Source of the DNA: Bacillota bacterium
Lineage (GTDB): Bacteria; Bacillota; Clostridia; Christensenellales; Pumilibacteraceae
NCBI GenBank assembly: GCA_009779975.1
Contig: WRAY01000007.1
Location: 1-64,000 of the forward strand
Direction of reading: 5' to 3'
DNA: 64,000 nt
The notes under the pieces are model-generated. The model saw only the letters and a program-made list of their open reading frames with translations. It was not told where the DNA came from and searched no databases. Position 1 is the first letter of the stretch; each line of letters opens with the position of its first letter. Positions 1 through 7,607 of the stretch are shown piece by piece. The translations under genes and the position numbers were made by a program.

Positions 1-90
<90 letters not shown>

Positions 91-236
91 AAGAGTAAAT
101 CTTTAGTTGCTACGAGTTAGCAGCATTACGAATGAGACAGCATTATCTCACTAAAAATAAATGCAAAAATCTTTATGGGCATCAACATCCCGATAACTTG
201 TTGAAAATCTTTCTATTCCTCAATGTAAATATTAAA

Positions 237-268
237 AATCCCATCACGCAAGTGATGGGATTTTTTTT
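237..268 (+). terminator. Rho-independent terminator after 16S rRNA
   Basis: The arms CCCATCAC and GTGATGGG enclose a GCAA tetraloop and are followed by eight T. This is a textbook terminator about 150 bases past the 16S end. It implies the 16S gene is not co-transcribed with a 23S gene. Confidence 0.9.
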
Positions 269-322
269 AATTGATTCAAAATATCTTCGGTAAAAATTTT
301 TCAAGAAATTTCAACAAAACAC

Positions 323-351
323 TTGCAATTGTATATTATTTGTGATAAACT
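323..351 (+). promoter_or_regulatory. Sigma-A-type promoter of the toxin-antitoxin operon
   Basis: TTGCAA (323-328), a 17-base spacer and TAAACT (346-351) form a good sigma-A promoter. A TATGCATA palindrome at 351-358 covers the expected start site and could be an operator for autorepression by the antitoxin, as is usual for RelB-type operons; the operator role is inference. Confidence 0.65.
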
Positions 352-381
352 ATGCATACACTAAAAGTGGAGGTAAAAACT

Positions 382-663
382 ATGCCAAAAACAGACACAG
401 TATATATGCGAATTGAACCAATGCTGAAAGCAAATGCTGAGATGGTTCTTTCAACTTTAGGACTTACTCCTAATGAAGCGATAACAATCTTCCTAAAGCA
501 AGTTGTTCTGCAAAGAGGATTGCCTTTTGCGGTTAAAATTCCGCCAATGACAAAAGCAGAGGCAAAGGAAGTATTCTTTGAAAAAGTTAAAGAGGCGGAA
601 GAGTCTTTTGAGAACGAAGAACGATTAACTCTAAAAGAACTTAAAGAAAAATTAGGAGTTTAA
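382..663 (+). CDS. RelB/DinJ-family antitoxin
   Basis: A 93-residue protein. The N-terminal stretch (MPKTDTVYMRIEPMLKANAE) and the following LGLTPNEAITIFLKQVV match the ribbon-helix-helix fold of RelB/DinJ antitoxins, followed by an IPPMTKAEA linker typical of this family. The C-terminal half is charged and would wrap the toxin. I chose the ATG at 382 because GTGGAGGT lies 8 bases upstream; an in-frame ATG at 352 would overlap the promoter -10 box. The toxin gene starts 3 bases after the stop. The protein should neutralise that toxin and repress the operon. Confidence 0.85.
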   Translation: MPKTDTVYMRIEPMLKANAEMVLSTLGLTPNEAITIFLKQVVLQRGLPFAVKIPPMTKAEAKEVFFEKVKEAEESFENEERLTLKELKEKLGV

Positions 664-666
664 CAA

Positions 667-1017
667 ATGAAATATGTTTTAGATATTCCGGCAATTATAT
701 ATCGCGATATAAGTGGCATATGTGACTACATAGCAAAGGACAAACCTAGTGCCGCTAAAAATATGGCAAAGAAATTGTTTCGGACAATTGGAAGATTGAA
801 GGACAATCCTTTTGTTTATCCTGAACTAAAAAATAAGTTCGATATTGAAACAGATTTAAGAGCAAGTTTTTTGTCAAAACCGTATATCGTTCTTTTCAAG
901 ATAGATGGTAATTTAATAAAAATCTATCGAGTGCTCGACGGTAGAAGTGATTATTTAGCAGTATTGGGATTAAAAGAGAGTATGGATATTGAAAATGTAG
1001 GTAATGACGAAAACTAA
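667..1017 (+). CDS. RelE/ParE-family toxin
   Basis: A 116-residue basic protein. Residues about 10-60 form the two-helix start of the RelE/ParE fold (ICDYIAKDKPSAAKNMAKKL, then GRLKDNPFVYPEL). Residues about 70-100 give the beta-sheet core with YIVLFKIDG, IYRVLDGRSDY. Family members are either ribosome-dependent mRNA interferases (RelE) or gyrase poisons (ParE); the sequence alone does not decide, though the YIVLFKI...VLDGR pattern leans to ParE-like. It sits 3 bases downstream of its antitoxin and is followed by a terminator. Full length compared with the usual 90-110 residues, with a short acidic tail. Confidence 0.85.
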   Translation: MKYVLDIPAIIYRDISGICDYIAKDKPSAAKNMAKKLFRTIGRLKDNPFVYPELKNKFDIETDLRASFLSKPYIVLFKIDGNLIKIYRVLDGRSDYLAVLGLKESMDIENVGNDEN

Positions 1018-1040
1018 ATTAACTGAATTCTAAACACTGA

Positions 1041-1067
1041 GAAGGCAGTAGAAATACTGTCTTTTTT
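1041..1067 (+). terminator. Terminator of the toxin-antitoxin operon
   Basis: AGGCAGTA and TACTGTCT (one G-U pair) form a stem around a GAAA tetraloop, followed by a run of six T. Confidence 0.85.
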
Positions 1068-1093
1068 CATGTTTGTAAGATTATGATTTTTAG

Positions 1094-1122
1094 TTGACAA
1101 CATTTAAAAAAAATGCTAGACT
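1094..1122 (+). promoter_or_regulatory. Promoter upstream of structured leader
   Basis: TTGACA at 1094-1099, a 17-base spacer and TAGACT at 1117-1122. The predicted start near 1129 coincides with the first base of a long hairpin, so the transcript would begin with a folded 5' end. Confidence 0.75.
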
Positions 1123-1128
1123 AACAAT

Positions 1129-1270
1129 GCGACATAACAAATAAAACTTGCGGTGAGTTCTGCATGTTGGCAATTATCCCCGCAGGTTTTGTGGTTGTGT
1201 CGCAACAATTAGGAGATAGTTACTAGGAGTGTCACTCTTAATTGGTGGTAATTTTTTTGTGCCGAAGGAG
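1129..1270 (+). promoter_or_regulatory. Structured 5' leader RNA (class not recognised)
   Basis: The predicted transcript begins GCGACATAACAAATAAAACT and later carries its near-complement ending GTGGTTGTGTCGC at 1203, giving a roughly 24-base-pair stem with G-U pairs and a small internal TGCGG/CCGCA helix. A second hairpin, TAGGAGTG/CACTCTTA, lies near 1224-1240. It ends in the Shine-Dalgarno GAAGGAG at about 1264-1270. The layout (promoter, long leader, gene) suggests cis-regulation, but I do not recognise a known riboswitch or T-box core. Confidence 0.5.
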
Positions 1271-1276
1271 TAGGCA

Positions 1277-2107
1277 ATGTTTTTTAATACTAGAACTAAA
1301 GTTGAAAAATTACATATAGCACTAGATGAATTAGGTTATAGAAAAAAGAATAATTTGATTTTTAGTGATTTTTACAATGAAACAAAAAGAACGCTGACTA
1401 GAACTGCTGGTATTAACGGTATGGCTGAAATTTTTGAGTTTTATAATCTAGTTGCCAATAATTGGGATTTGTTAATAGAATTAATTTCAGGACAACATAA
1501 ACATTCTGCTTATTTTATGAGTTTAGAATTTCAAGGTAATGAAATTTTAGAATTAATAAATGAAGAAGATGCGGAAGGAACAACTGTTATCACAAATGCA
1601 TTAAACAGTAATCCGCTTGAAATAATAGTTTTTGATTCTGAAAATCTATATATTGCTCGAAAAATAGATGGAGTATTTCGCTTTGTTGACGATAACGATT
1701 GGGAGTTTTATTTTAAGGCGTCTTTATTAAAATCATTTAAGTTTAGTTTTTTTACAAGGATAGGCGAAAAACTATTTCAAATGACCTGCAATGATGATTT
1801 AGATATTTATATAACAAACAATGCAACAACTCTTGATATATTACACAACGAAGAAAATGGCGCTCTTGTTATTGTTGATTATTCAAGGGATGAAAATGAT
1901 CAAATACTTGCACATATCTATTGTGATATTGTTGGAAAAGGCAAAAAATATGGTGTTTGTCAAATAGATGCTGTAACAGAGATAGATGGCAGTTTGTGGG
2001 AGATGTGTCTGTTAATGGCAACATGCACTTTCTTTGTATATAACAAGAAATTAAAATCTAATGAAGATAATTCTATGGCATTGGCGTTATTTGCTTTAAA
2101 TAATTAA
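1277..2107 (+). CDS. Uncharacterised 276-residue protein
   Basis: I do not recognise this family. The protein is soluble and acidic, with no signal peptide or membrane segment. The N-terminal 30 residues are basic (VEKLHIALDELGYRKKNN) and the rest alternates strand-like segments with acidic loops. A Shine-Dalgarno, GAAGGAG, precedes the ATG by 6-7 bases. It is AT-rich, monocistronic between its own promoter with a long structured leader and a terminator, and sits beside a toxin-antitoxin pair, a setting common for accessory genes. No function can be assigned. Confidence 0.7.
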   Translation: MFFNTRTKVEKLHIALDELGYRKKNNLIFSDFYNETKRTLTRTAGINGMAEIFEFYNLVANNWDLLIELISGQHKHSAYFMSLEFQGNEILELINEEDAEGTTVITNALNSNPLEIIVFDSENLYIARKIDGVFRFVDDNDWEFYFKASLLKSFKFSFFTRIGEKLFQMTCNDDLDIYITNNATTLDILHNEENGALVIVDYSRDENDQILAHIYCDIVGKGKKYGVCQIDAVTEIDGSLWEMCLLMATCTFFVYNKKLKSNEDNSMALALFALNN

Positions 2108-2133
2108 AAGAAATAAGTATGATGAGTTGAATT

Positions 2134-2173
2134 AAAACTAACAATCATTAAAAACGAGTTGTTAGTTTTTTTT
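2134..2173 (+). terminator. Terminator after the unknown gene
   Basis: AAAACTAACAA and TTGTTAGTTTT form a stem of about eleven base pairs, followed by a T-run, immediately after the 2107 stop. Confidence 0.85.
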
Positions 2174-2193
2174 ATTAACGGCATACTAGTTGT

Positions 2194-3915
2194 GTGAGAA
2201 AAATTTTTGAGGTAGAACACAATAAAAAACGACGAAAGCCTGTTAAACATAGCGTTAAGGGACTTAAAAAAGCGCCTTGGATTGTGTTTTGGTTTTTGAG
2301 GGTTGTTTTTCGACCTTTGATGTGGTTTAAATATGGGTTTTGGTTTGACAGGGAATCCTCAAAAAACATCCCTAAGAATTGTTTTATTTTAATGAATCAT
2401 CAGGCGTCGTTTGACCAAATGTCGTTGGGATTAGGGTTTAGGTTTCCGATTACTTTTGTGGCGGATGATACTTTTTTTCATAAAGGGTTGAAGAGTTTTT
2501 TTATGAAAGTTTTTACTCGTCCTATTTCATATTCAAAAGGAAAGCCCGATATTTTAGCGACTAGGCAAATATTTAGTGTCATCAGACAAGGCGGTGCGGT
2601 TGGTATGTTTCCCGAAGGCACTCGTTCTTTGTTTGGTGAGGGTGGACGGATAGTTCCAAGTTGTGGTAGACTTGCGAAAAAACTAGGTGTTTCGCTTGTT
2701 TTGGTCAAGCAAAAAGGCGGTTACTTGACAAAGCCGAGATGGAAGAAAAGACCTAATAAAGGACGAATTTTTGCTGAGATTGTGAAAGTTATTTCACCTG
2801 ATGAGTTGCAAAAAATGACAGATGAAGAAGTTCAAACAATAATCGAAAAAGAACTTTATCATAATGATTTTGAATTTAACAATATTGGTATTCAAATTAG
2901 CGGACAAAACAAACAGAAACTCAATTTTTATCATGGAGATGAAAGTGCCGATTTGGAAAAAAATGTAGGGGGTCGTAATGTTCAAGAGGCACTCGAAACG
3001 AAGTGTCACGGGGACTGGCTCACTGACACGAAGTGCCCCGAAAGGGTTGAGGCAATCCCTTGCCTCAATCAGAGTGCCTGTCCCCGAGACACGAAGTGGG
3101 TATTTGGATGTCAGCCAGACACTACGGGGGCGGCAACATGCCGCCCGAAACAAAACTATAAAACAAAACAAAACGGACGGTTAATGCCCGCCCCTACATT
3201 ATTTTGTTGTGATTTTTACAGGCGGCAGAGTGTTGCTCCTACGGTGTTATCTCAAATTAAATTCAAAGGGAAAAGGCGAGCGGAACATTTAGAAACGGTT
3301 TTATTCTATTGCCCGATATGTCATTCTCTTGATTCGTTGGCATCAAGAAAAAACACTCTCTCTTGCAAAGAGTGTGATAAAACTTTCATAGTTAATGAAT
3401 ATGGGGCATTTGATGGTGAAATCGGGACGCCGATAGCGGCGTCCCTTACACAAAAAATATTAAAAAAAACCAGAGTTAGCACACCCTGTAGAGGACTCCG
3501 CCCTCGGCATCCCGAACATTTTCAGCAATCGACTTTTTCAATACTCGATTGGAGTAAATCTCAACTCGATTTCATCAAAAACAATATTGACTATTTACTC
3601 TATTTTGACAAGCCGCTTTTCGTTGATGAAAACATATCGTTTTTCTTAACTGAAAAGGGAAAGAAAATAGGTGCTTCTCAAAAAGGAAAAATCGAACTTT
3701 TTAGCGACAAACTTATAGTCTGCGGAAAAAGTTTTTCACTCAAAAACATCAAAGCGTTTTCACTTGATGATGTCAACAGGTTGAATATTTTTTTAGATTA
3801 TTCAGCCTATGCGGTCGAAACCAAACAAAAAACCAAGAAAAAAATAAATCTTGTCAAATATATAGTAACGGTCTGCCACCTAAACAAAAACCTTAAAGGC
3901 TGTGAAATATTTTAA
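2194..3915 (+). CDS. PlsC-type acyltransferase with zinc ribbon, interrupted by in-frame repeats
   Basis: A 573-residue protein. The N-terminal 200 residues are a lysophospholipid acyltransferase domain: NHQASFD at about residue 69 is the NHxxxxD catalytic motif and MFPEGTRS at about 140 is the acceptor-site motif. It should acylate a glycerolipid at the membrane. Near residue 370 there is a CxxC...CxxC zinc ribbon (CPICH...CKECD), then a PH-like C-terminal region. Residues about 255-350 and 409-445 are translated copies of interspersed GC-rich repeats and read through without a stop; without them the protein would be about 440 residues. GTG is the only plausible early start and no clear Shine-Dalgarno precedes it. 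The 3' end overlaps the convergent cupin gene by 4 bases. Whether the enlarged protein folds is unknown. Confidence 0.75.
   Translation: MRKIFEVEHNKKRRKPVKHSVKGLKKAPWIVFWFLRVVFRPLMWFKYGFWFDRESSKNIPKNCFILMNHQASFDQMSLGLGFRFPITFVADDTFFHKGLKSFFMKVFTRPISYSKGKPDILATRQIFSVIRQGGAVGMFPEGTRSLFGEGGRIVPSCGRLAKKLGVSLVLVKQKGGYLTKPRWKKRPNKGRIFAEIVKVISPDELQKMTDEEVQTIIEKELYHNDFEFNNIGIQISGQNKQKLNFYHGDESADLEKNVGGRNVQEALETKCHGDWLTDTKCPERVEAIPCLNQSACPRDTKWVFGCQPDTTGAATCRPKQNYKTKQNGRLMPAPTLFCCDFYRRQSVAPTVLSQIKFKGKRRAEHLETVLFYCPICHSLDSLASRKNTLSCKECDKTFIVNEYGAFDGEIGTPIAASLTQKILKKTRVSTPCRGLRPRHPEHFQQSTFSILDWSKSQLDFIKNNIDYLLYFDKPLFVDENISFFLTEKGKKIGASQKGKIELFSDKLIVCGKSFSLKNIKAFSLDDVNRLNIFLDYSAYAVETKQKTKKKINLVKYIVTVCHLNKNLKGCEIF
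2960..3240 (+). repeat. Family A GC-rich interspersed repeat inside the acyltransferase gene
   Basis: This segment carries GAAACGAAGTGTCACG, CTCACTGACACGAAG, GAGGCAATCCCTTGCCTC, GAGACACGAAGTGGGTATTT and a terminal ACGGGGGCGGCAACATGCCG, then AATGCCCGCCCCTACA. The same ordered blocks occur in intergenic DNA at 10030-10170 and 29422-29568. Here all about 280 bases are in frame with the host coding sequence, adding about 95 residues between the acyltransferase domain and the zinc ribbon. Confidence 0.9.
3420..3525 (+). repeat. Second in-frame repeat (CGCCCTCGGCATCCC type) in the same gene
   Basis: GGGACGCCGATAGCGGCGTCCC is a hairpin, followed about 45 bases later by TGTAGAGGACTCCGCCCTCG. Related sequence is intergenic at 31222-31251 (GTAGGGGACACCGCCCTCGG) and at 44270-44295. 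It adds about 35 residues just after the zinc ribbon. Confidence 0.75.
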
Positions 3916-4328
3916 CCTTCTTCTCTCTCCGCTACTTCTTTCGTCTCATGAATTGTGCCATGGGCATGGTGGGATGGTGCGTAGACGGTGTAGAGTTTCA
4001 TTGGCTCTGAACCGGTGTTGATGATGTTGTGCCAAGTTCCGGCGGGAACAAAGACGGCATAGTCATCGAAAACATATTGTTCAAAGGTGACTTGGTCTTT
4101 TGTTGGACCCATTCTGACAACGCCTTTTCCTTTTTCAATGCGGATAAATTGGTCGTTGTCCGGGTGCTGCTCAAGTCCTATGTCGTCAAATGGATTTATA
4201 CTCATGACGGTCAGTTGCAGATGCGGTCCCGTCCAAATGGCGGTGCGGTATGTATCGTTTGATAGTGTTGCTTTGTTGATGTCAATGGCGAACGGTCCGG
4301 GACCATAGTCAGTTCGATATTTTTTCAT
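3912..4328 (-). CDS. Single-domain cupin protein
   Basis: A 138-residue cupin. Cupin motif 1 is recognisable around residues 50-70 (GLEQHPDNDQFIRIEKGKG, a variant of G-x5-H-x-H-x3-E-x6-G) and motif 2 as PAGTWHNIINTG near residue 98. The C terminus is rich in His and Glu. Such small cupins resemble the C-terminal domain of mannose-6-phosphate isomerases and usually bind a metal; the substrate cannot be inferred. AGGAG lies 11-15 bases before the ATG on the minus strand. Its end overlaps the convergent acyltransferase gene by 4 bases. Confidence 0.85.
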   Translation of the reverse strand: MKKYRTDYGPGPFAIDINKATLSNDTYRTAIWTGPHLQLTVMSINPFDDIGLEQHPDNDQFIRIEKGKGVVRMGPTKDQVTFEQYVFDDYAVFVPAGTWHNIINTGSEPMKLYTVYAPSHHAHGTIHETKEVAEREEG

Positions 4329-4545
4329 TCTTTTTTTAACTCCTATTTTGAGCGTTATGTTTTTTGCTCATCTATAATTGTATTACAGACGGGAAGAAAA
4401 GGTGCATAATTAATTTAATGTGTTGATGGAAAATGGCAGATACCTATAACTTTTTAATATAGTTAATTTGGCATAAAAATTTAATATAGGGGGCGGTCAC
4501 TGACCGCTCCGCACCTTATGAAAAAAAACAAGACATGAATAACAG

Positions 4546-4574
4546 TTGACACAATATCTAATTTGTGTTATTAT
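4546..4574 (+). promoter_or_regulatory. Promoter giving a near-leaderless mRNA for the lipid kinase
   Basis: TTGACA (4546-4551), 17 bases, TATTAT (4569-4574). The ATG at 4585 follows the -10 box by only 10 bases, so the mRNA would carry about 0-5 bases of leader and no Shine-Dalgarno. Confidence 0.7.
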
Positions 4575-4584
4575 TAAAAACAGA

Positions 4585-5502
4585 ATGACAACTACATATC
4601 ACATTATCGCAAATCCGGTGTCGGGCAAGGGAACAGGCAAAAAAGTTTTATCTCGTATTTTGCCCTACTTAAAAGAAAAAGAGATTGATTTCAAACTCTA
4701 TATGACTTCAAAAAGAGGCGATGCAAAGGACTTTGCGAAAGAGTTAACTTTAAACAGCGATGAACAAAATTCGAGAAAAAATATTGTCGTTATCGGCGGA
4801 GACGGAACATTTTCCGAGGTTCTTGCAGGGGTTGAAAACTTCGACATTTTAACACTTGGTTTCATAATGGGCGGAACAGGCGATGACTTCGGAACTCATA
4901 TGGGTCTAAAAAAAGACCCCTTAAAAGCATTTGATGACATTTTGACAGGAAATACAAAATATATCGACTTCATTCAACTAAAAGATTCAAGGTGTCTTAA
5001 CATCTGCGGAACAGGTATTGATGTTGACACTTTGATAAGATACGAAAAGTCAACAAGAAAAAACAAACTAACCTACTTTATTAGTTTGCTGAAGTCACTC
5101 AGAAAACCTTCTTACATAGAATACGATATTTATTTTGAAAACGAACAAGGCGAAATGGAAAAATTACCGATTGCTCCATGCTTAGTTGTGTCAGTTTGTA
5201 ATGGCGGAATATTTGGCGGGGGAATCCCGATATCACCTCACTCAATAACGAATGACGGTTATCTTGACCTTATATTTTCTGCAAAACCAACCAACAATGT
5301 CTATGTTGCAGCAATGAAATTGAAAAAAGGCAAGCATTTGCACTACCCTTATATAACTCACATTAAAACAAAGAAAGTGACAATACAAACTCAAAGTAAC
5401 AAAGAATTCACCTATCAAATAGATGGCGAAATGACAAAAGGAGTGGAATTTGCTGCTGAAATAATCCCAAACAAACTAAAAGTTTTTGCTGCGAAAATCT
5501 AA
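4585..5502 (+). CDS. Diacylglycerol kinase (DagK/YegS) family lipid kinase
   Basis: A 305-residue protein of the DAGK catalytic family. The opening IIANPVSGKGTGKK is the phosphate-binding start, GGDGTFSEVLAG near residue 75 is the GGDGT nucleotide motif, and GTGDDFG near 105 replaces the usual GTGNDF. The C-terminal half has the family's GGGIPISPHS and DGYLDL segments. It should use ATP to phosphorylate a lipid with a free hydroxyl, such as diacylglycerol, at the inner membrane face. An upstream in-frame TTG at 4546 lies inside the -35 box, so the ATG at 4585 is preferred. It begins a run of envelope-lipid and glycan genes. Confidence 0.9.
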   Translation: MTTTYHIIANPVSGKGTGKKVLSRILPYLKEKEIDFKLYMTSKRGDAKDFAKELTLNSDEQNSRKNIVVIGGDGTFSEVLAGVENFDILTLGFIMGGTGDDFGTHMGLKKDPLKAFDDILTGNTKYIDFIQLKDSRCLNICGTGIDVDTLIRYEKSTRKNKLTYFISLLKSLRKPSYIEYDIYFENEQGEMEKLPIAPCLVVSVCNGGIFGGGIPISPHSITNDGYLDLIFSAKPTNNVYVAAMKLKKGKHLHYPYITHIKTKKVTIQTQSNKEFTYQIDGEMTKGVEFAAEIIPNKLKVFAAKI

Positions 5503-5565
5503 GAATAATTAATTAGATGCGAAAACACACAAAAAATAATTTTTTTGGGAAGTGATGAAAAGAAG

Positions 5566-5594
5566 TTGCTTTTTTTGCTAAGATGTGTTATAGT
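5566..5594 (+). promoter_or_regulatory. Probable promoter of the cytidylyltransferase operon
   Basis: TTGCTT (5566-5571), 17 bases, TATAGT (5589-5594). The predicted leader is about 30 bases and contains no purine-rich Shine-Dalgarno before the ATG at 5631. Confidence 0.55.
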
Positions 5595-5630
5595 TGCTTT
5601 GTTTTTAAGTAAAACAAAACAGAAAAATTT

Positions 5631-6053
5631 ATGAAAAAAAATTATAAAGTCGGATTAGTTTGTTCATCGTTTGAACTTTTGCATTCAGGTCATATACGAA
5701 TGATTGAACAAGCAAGAGAAGCGTGTGAGATAATTGTTGTTGCGCTTAACTGCTATCCTGAAACCGGCTGGAAGAGCAAGCCTGTTCAGTCAGTTTATGA
5801 ACGGTGGAAACAAGTTCACAATATTAAGGGCGTGGATTTAATAATTCCTTATGAAAATGAAAATGATTTGGAACTTTTAATTAAAACCACGACTTATGAT
5901 GTTCGAATTTTGGGCGATGATTATGTCGATAAAAATTGGACGGGGAAAGATTTTGAGAAAGAGAGAGGCATCGAAACACTGTTTTTAAATCGTTCTCATG
6001 GCAAGTCAACCAGCGAATTAAAAAGCAGAATAATCAATTCAACGAAAGAATAA
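5631..6053 (+). CDS. Cytidylyltransferase-family protein (TagD-like)
   Basis: A 140-residue nucleotidyltransferase. FELLHSGHIRMIEQA near residue 13 contains the HxGH motif that binds the nucleotide, in the setting typical of glycerol-3-phosphate cytidylyltransferases, and STSELKSRI near the C terminus corresponds to the usual RTxGISTT/S region. The reaction would be CTP plus an alditol or sugar phosphate to a CDP-activated product. A glycosyltransferase and an acyltransferase follow directly, so it may activate a head group for a membrane glycolipid or teichoic-acid-like polymer; that is inference. Adenylyl transfer is an alternative. Confidence 0.85.
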   Translation: MKKNYKVGLVCSSFELLHSGHIRMIEQAREACEIIVVALNCYPETGWKSKPVQSVYERWKQVHNIKGVDLIIPYENENDLELLIKTTTYDVRILGDDYVDKNWTGKDFEKERGIETLFLNRSHGKSTSELKSRIINSTKE

Positions 6054-6072
6054 GATTAAGGAATAATCAAAA

Positions 6073-6846
6073 ATGATTGAGAAAAAAATCCACTATGTTT
6101 GGCTGGGGACAAAAGAAATTCCCGAAAAATTTGCTGAATTCATAAAAAATTGGGAACAACTTCATCCCGATTGGGTAATTATTAAGTGGAATGAAGAAAA
6201 TTTTGATTGTAACGGAAACGACTGGGTAAAACTTGCGCTAAAAGAGAAAAACTATGCGCTTGCAGCCGATGTCATAAGAAGTTGGGCACTGCTTAATCAC
6301 GGAGGAGTTTACCTTGATACTGACATTGAACTCATTAAACCGTTTGATGAGTTGGCGGAAGAAAATGATTTTTTTATTGGGTATGAAACGGATTTTTGGT
6401 TTGGCTGTGCTGTTTTAGGGGCACAAAAGGGACACAAAATAATGAGTGAGGTGTTTGAGAGATATCTTATGCCTGTGAATAAATTTGACAAAGGCTCGAA
6501 CATGCTGTGTGTGTTAAATTTTAGTGCCGTAATTAAAAGACTTTATGACACTAAACTTAACGGAAAAACAAAAAAAATTGAGGATAACGCACTCCTTCTG
6601 TCAACTGATTATTTCTTTCCTCAGCACTACATCACTCGCAGAACAAAAACAACAAAAAACACCATTGCAATCCATCACTACTCCTCAGCATGGTATTCGA
6701 TTGGAAAACTTATCGGAATAAAAGTTGCGAAATTTGCAAGGATTGTTCTAGGGCGTCACATTTTCGGACTTTTTGAGCGGATTGCAAGACGAAGAATGCT
6801 TGGCAAACTGAAAAGGGAATTTAAAAACAGGACAAAAATTGAATGA
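6073..6846 (+). CDS. GT32-like glycosyltransferase with DXD motif
   Basis: A 257-residue protein. IHYVWLGTKEIPEKFAEFI at the N terminus and ADVIRSWALLNHGGVYLDTD around residues 62-82 are hallmarks of the sugar-binding DXD family (Och1/capsule-type, GT32); DTD is the metal and nucleotide-sugar site. The basic C terminus (RRRMLGKLKREFKNR) would hold it at the membrane. It would transfer a sugar to a cell-surface acceptor. It starts 19 bases after the cytidylyltransferase stop with AAGGA upstream, and its stop overlaps the next start as ATGA, so it is translationally coupled to the acyltransferase. Confidence 0.85.
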   Translation: MIEKKIHYVWLGTKEIPEKFAEFIKNWEQLHPDWVIIKWNEENFDCNGNDWVKLALKEKNYALAADVIRSWALLNHGGVYLDTDIELIKPFDELAEENDFFIGYETDFWFGCAVLGAQKGHKIMSEVFERYLMPVNKFDKGSNMLCVLNFSAVIKRLYDTKLNGKTKKIEDNALLLSTDYFFPQHYITRRTKTTKNTIAIHHYSSAWYSIGKLIGIKVAKFARIVLGRHIFGLFERIARRRMLGKLKREFKNRTKIE

Positions 6847-7484
6847 AAAAAATCCTCTACTATATTGCACTCATATTAATGTGGCCTGCTCCGGTTCTTT
6901 TGTTTAAGACAAAAACTTACTACGAAGATAACGACAAAGAAAACAGGAAAATAAAAGGCAGTGCAATAATCATTTCAAATCATCGTTCTTTTTGGGACGG
7001 AATCGTTATTGCTTTTCGGTTTTTCTTTAAAAGGCTGCACTATTTAGTGGCAGATTGGTATGGAAACACACGAAAATTTTTAAAGTTTGTTATTAGTTGT
7101 GCGGGAGGGATTTTTGTTGATAAAGACTTGAGAAACTTTGATTTTATTGAAAAAACAAAAAAAGTAACAAGAAAAGGCAGAGCCATTTTGATTTTTCCGG
7201 AAGGTGATTTCAAGTTTACCCCTGAGCCTGCAGATTTTTCAACAGGGTATATCTTGCTTGCAATCAAAACAAAATCAAAAATTGTTCCTGTTGTTAACGA
7301 CTTTAATTATGGCATTTTCAAAAGAGTCCATTTGATGATTGGAAAAAGCATTGATTTGTCGCAATATTCAGACGAGGAAATAACCCGAGAAAAATTAAAA
7401 ATAATAAACGAAGAAATTAGAAACAAGTTTCTAAATCTATTCCACGAACTAAAAGAAAGAAAGTTGAAAAAACAAAATAAATAA
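6843..7484 (+). CDS. PlsC-family acyltransferase
   Basis: A 213-residue 1-acylglycerol-phosphate acyltransferase-type protein. It begins with a hydrophobic segment (IALILMWPAPVLLF). NHRSFWD near residue 44 is the NHxxxxD catalytic motif and IFPEGD near residue 119 the acyl-acceptor motif (normally FPEGTR, here FPEGDF, a deviation). It is coupled to the preceding glycosyltransferase by a 4-base overlap, suggesting that glycosylation and acylation act on the same lipid product. The missing TR after FPEG may mean a non-standard acceptor. Confidence 0.85.
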   Translation: MKKILYYIALILMWPAPVLLFKTKTYYEDNDKENRKIKGSAIIISNHRSFWDGIVIAFRFFFKRLHYLVADWYGNTRKFLKFVISCAGGIFVDKDLRNFDFIEKTKKVTRKGRAILIFPEGDFKFTPEPADFSTGYILLAIKTKSKIVPVVNDFNYGIFKRVHLMIGKSIDLSQYSDEEITREKLKIINEEIRNKFLNLFHELKERKLKKQNK

Positions 7485-7560
7485 TGTGCGGCGTCCCTAC
7501 AGAGATAGTTGTTTGTTGAAAAGAACTCGTCAAAATAAACTGTAGGTGAGATTAATAATT
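7485..7560 (+). repeat. Fragments of GC-rich interspersed repeats
   Basis: GTGCGGCGTCCCTACA is followed by GAAAAGAACTCGTCAAAATA and CTGTAGG. The AACTCGTCAAAA-x-CTGTAGG unit recurs near 11400, 11470, 11800, 29330 and 29780, always next to GTAGGGGC elements. Confidence 0.7.
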
Positions 7561-7607
7561 GCCCTCATAATATTATCCGATTAACACCTCGTATCTATTG
7601 AACTATT

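Noticed and set aside
91-236. Possible spacer tRNA or 23S leader after 16S
   Set aside because: No GTTCGA T-loop, no CCA-ready acceptor stem and no 23S 5' sequence; a terminator follows.
1240-1275. GTGCCGAAGGAG resembles the glycine riboswitch core (GCCGAAGGGGCAA)
   Set aside because: The other conserved parts of that aptamer are missing, and GAAGGAG is explained as the Shine-Dalgarno of the next gene.
2794-3171. Minus-strand 125-residue frame antisense to the acyltransferase
   Set aside because: It is only the complement of the inserted repeat (the same peptide recurs wherever the repeat occurs), without a ribosome site.
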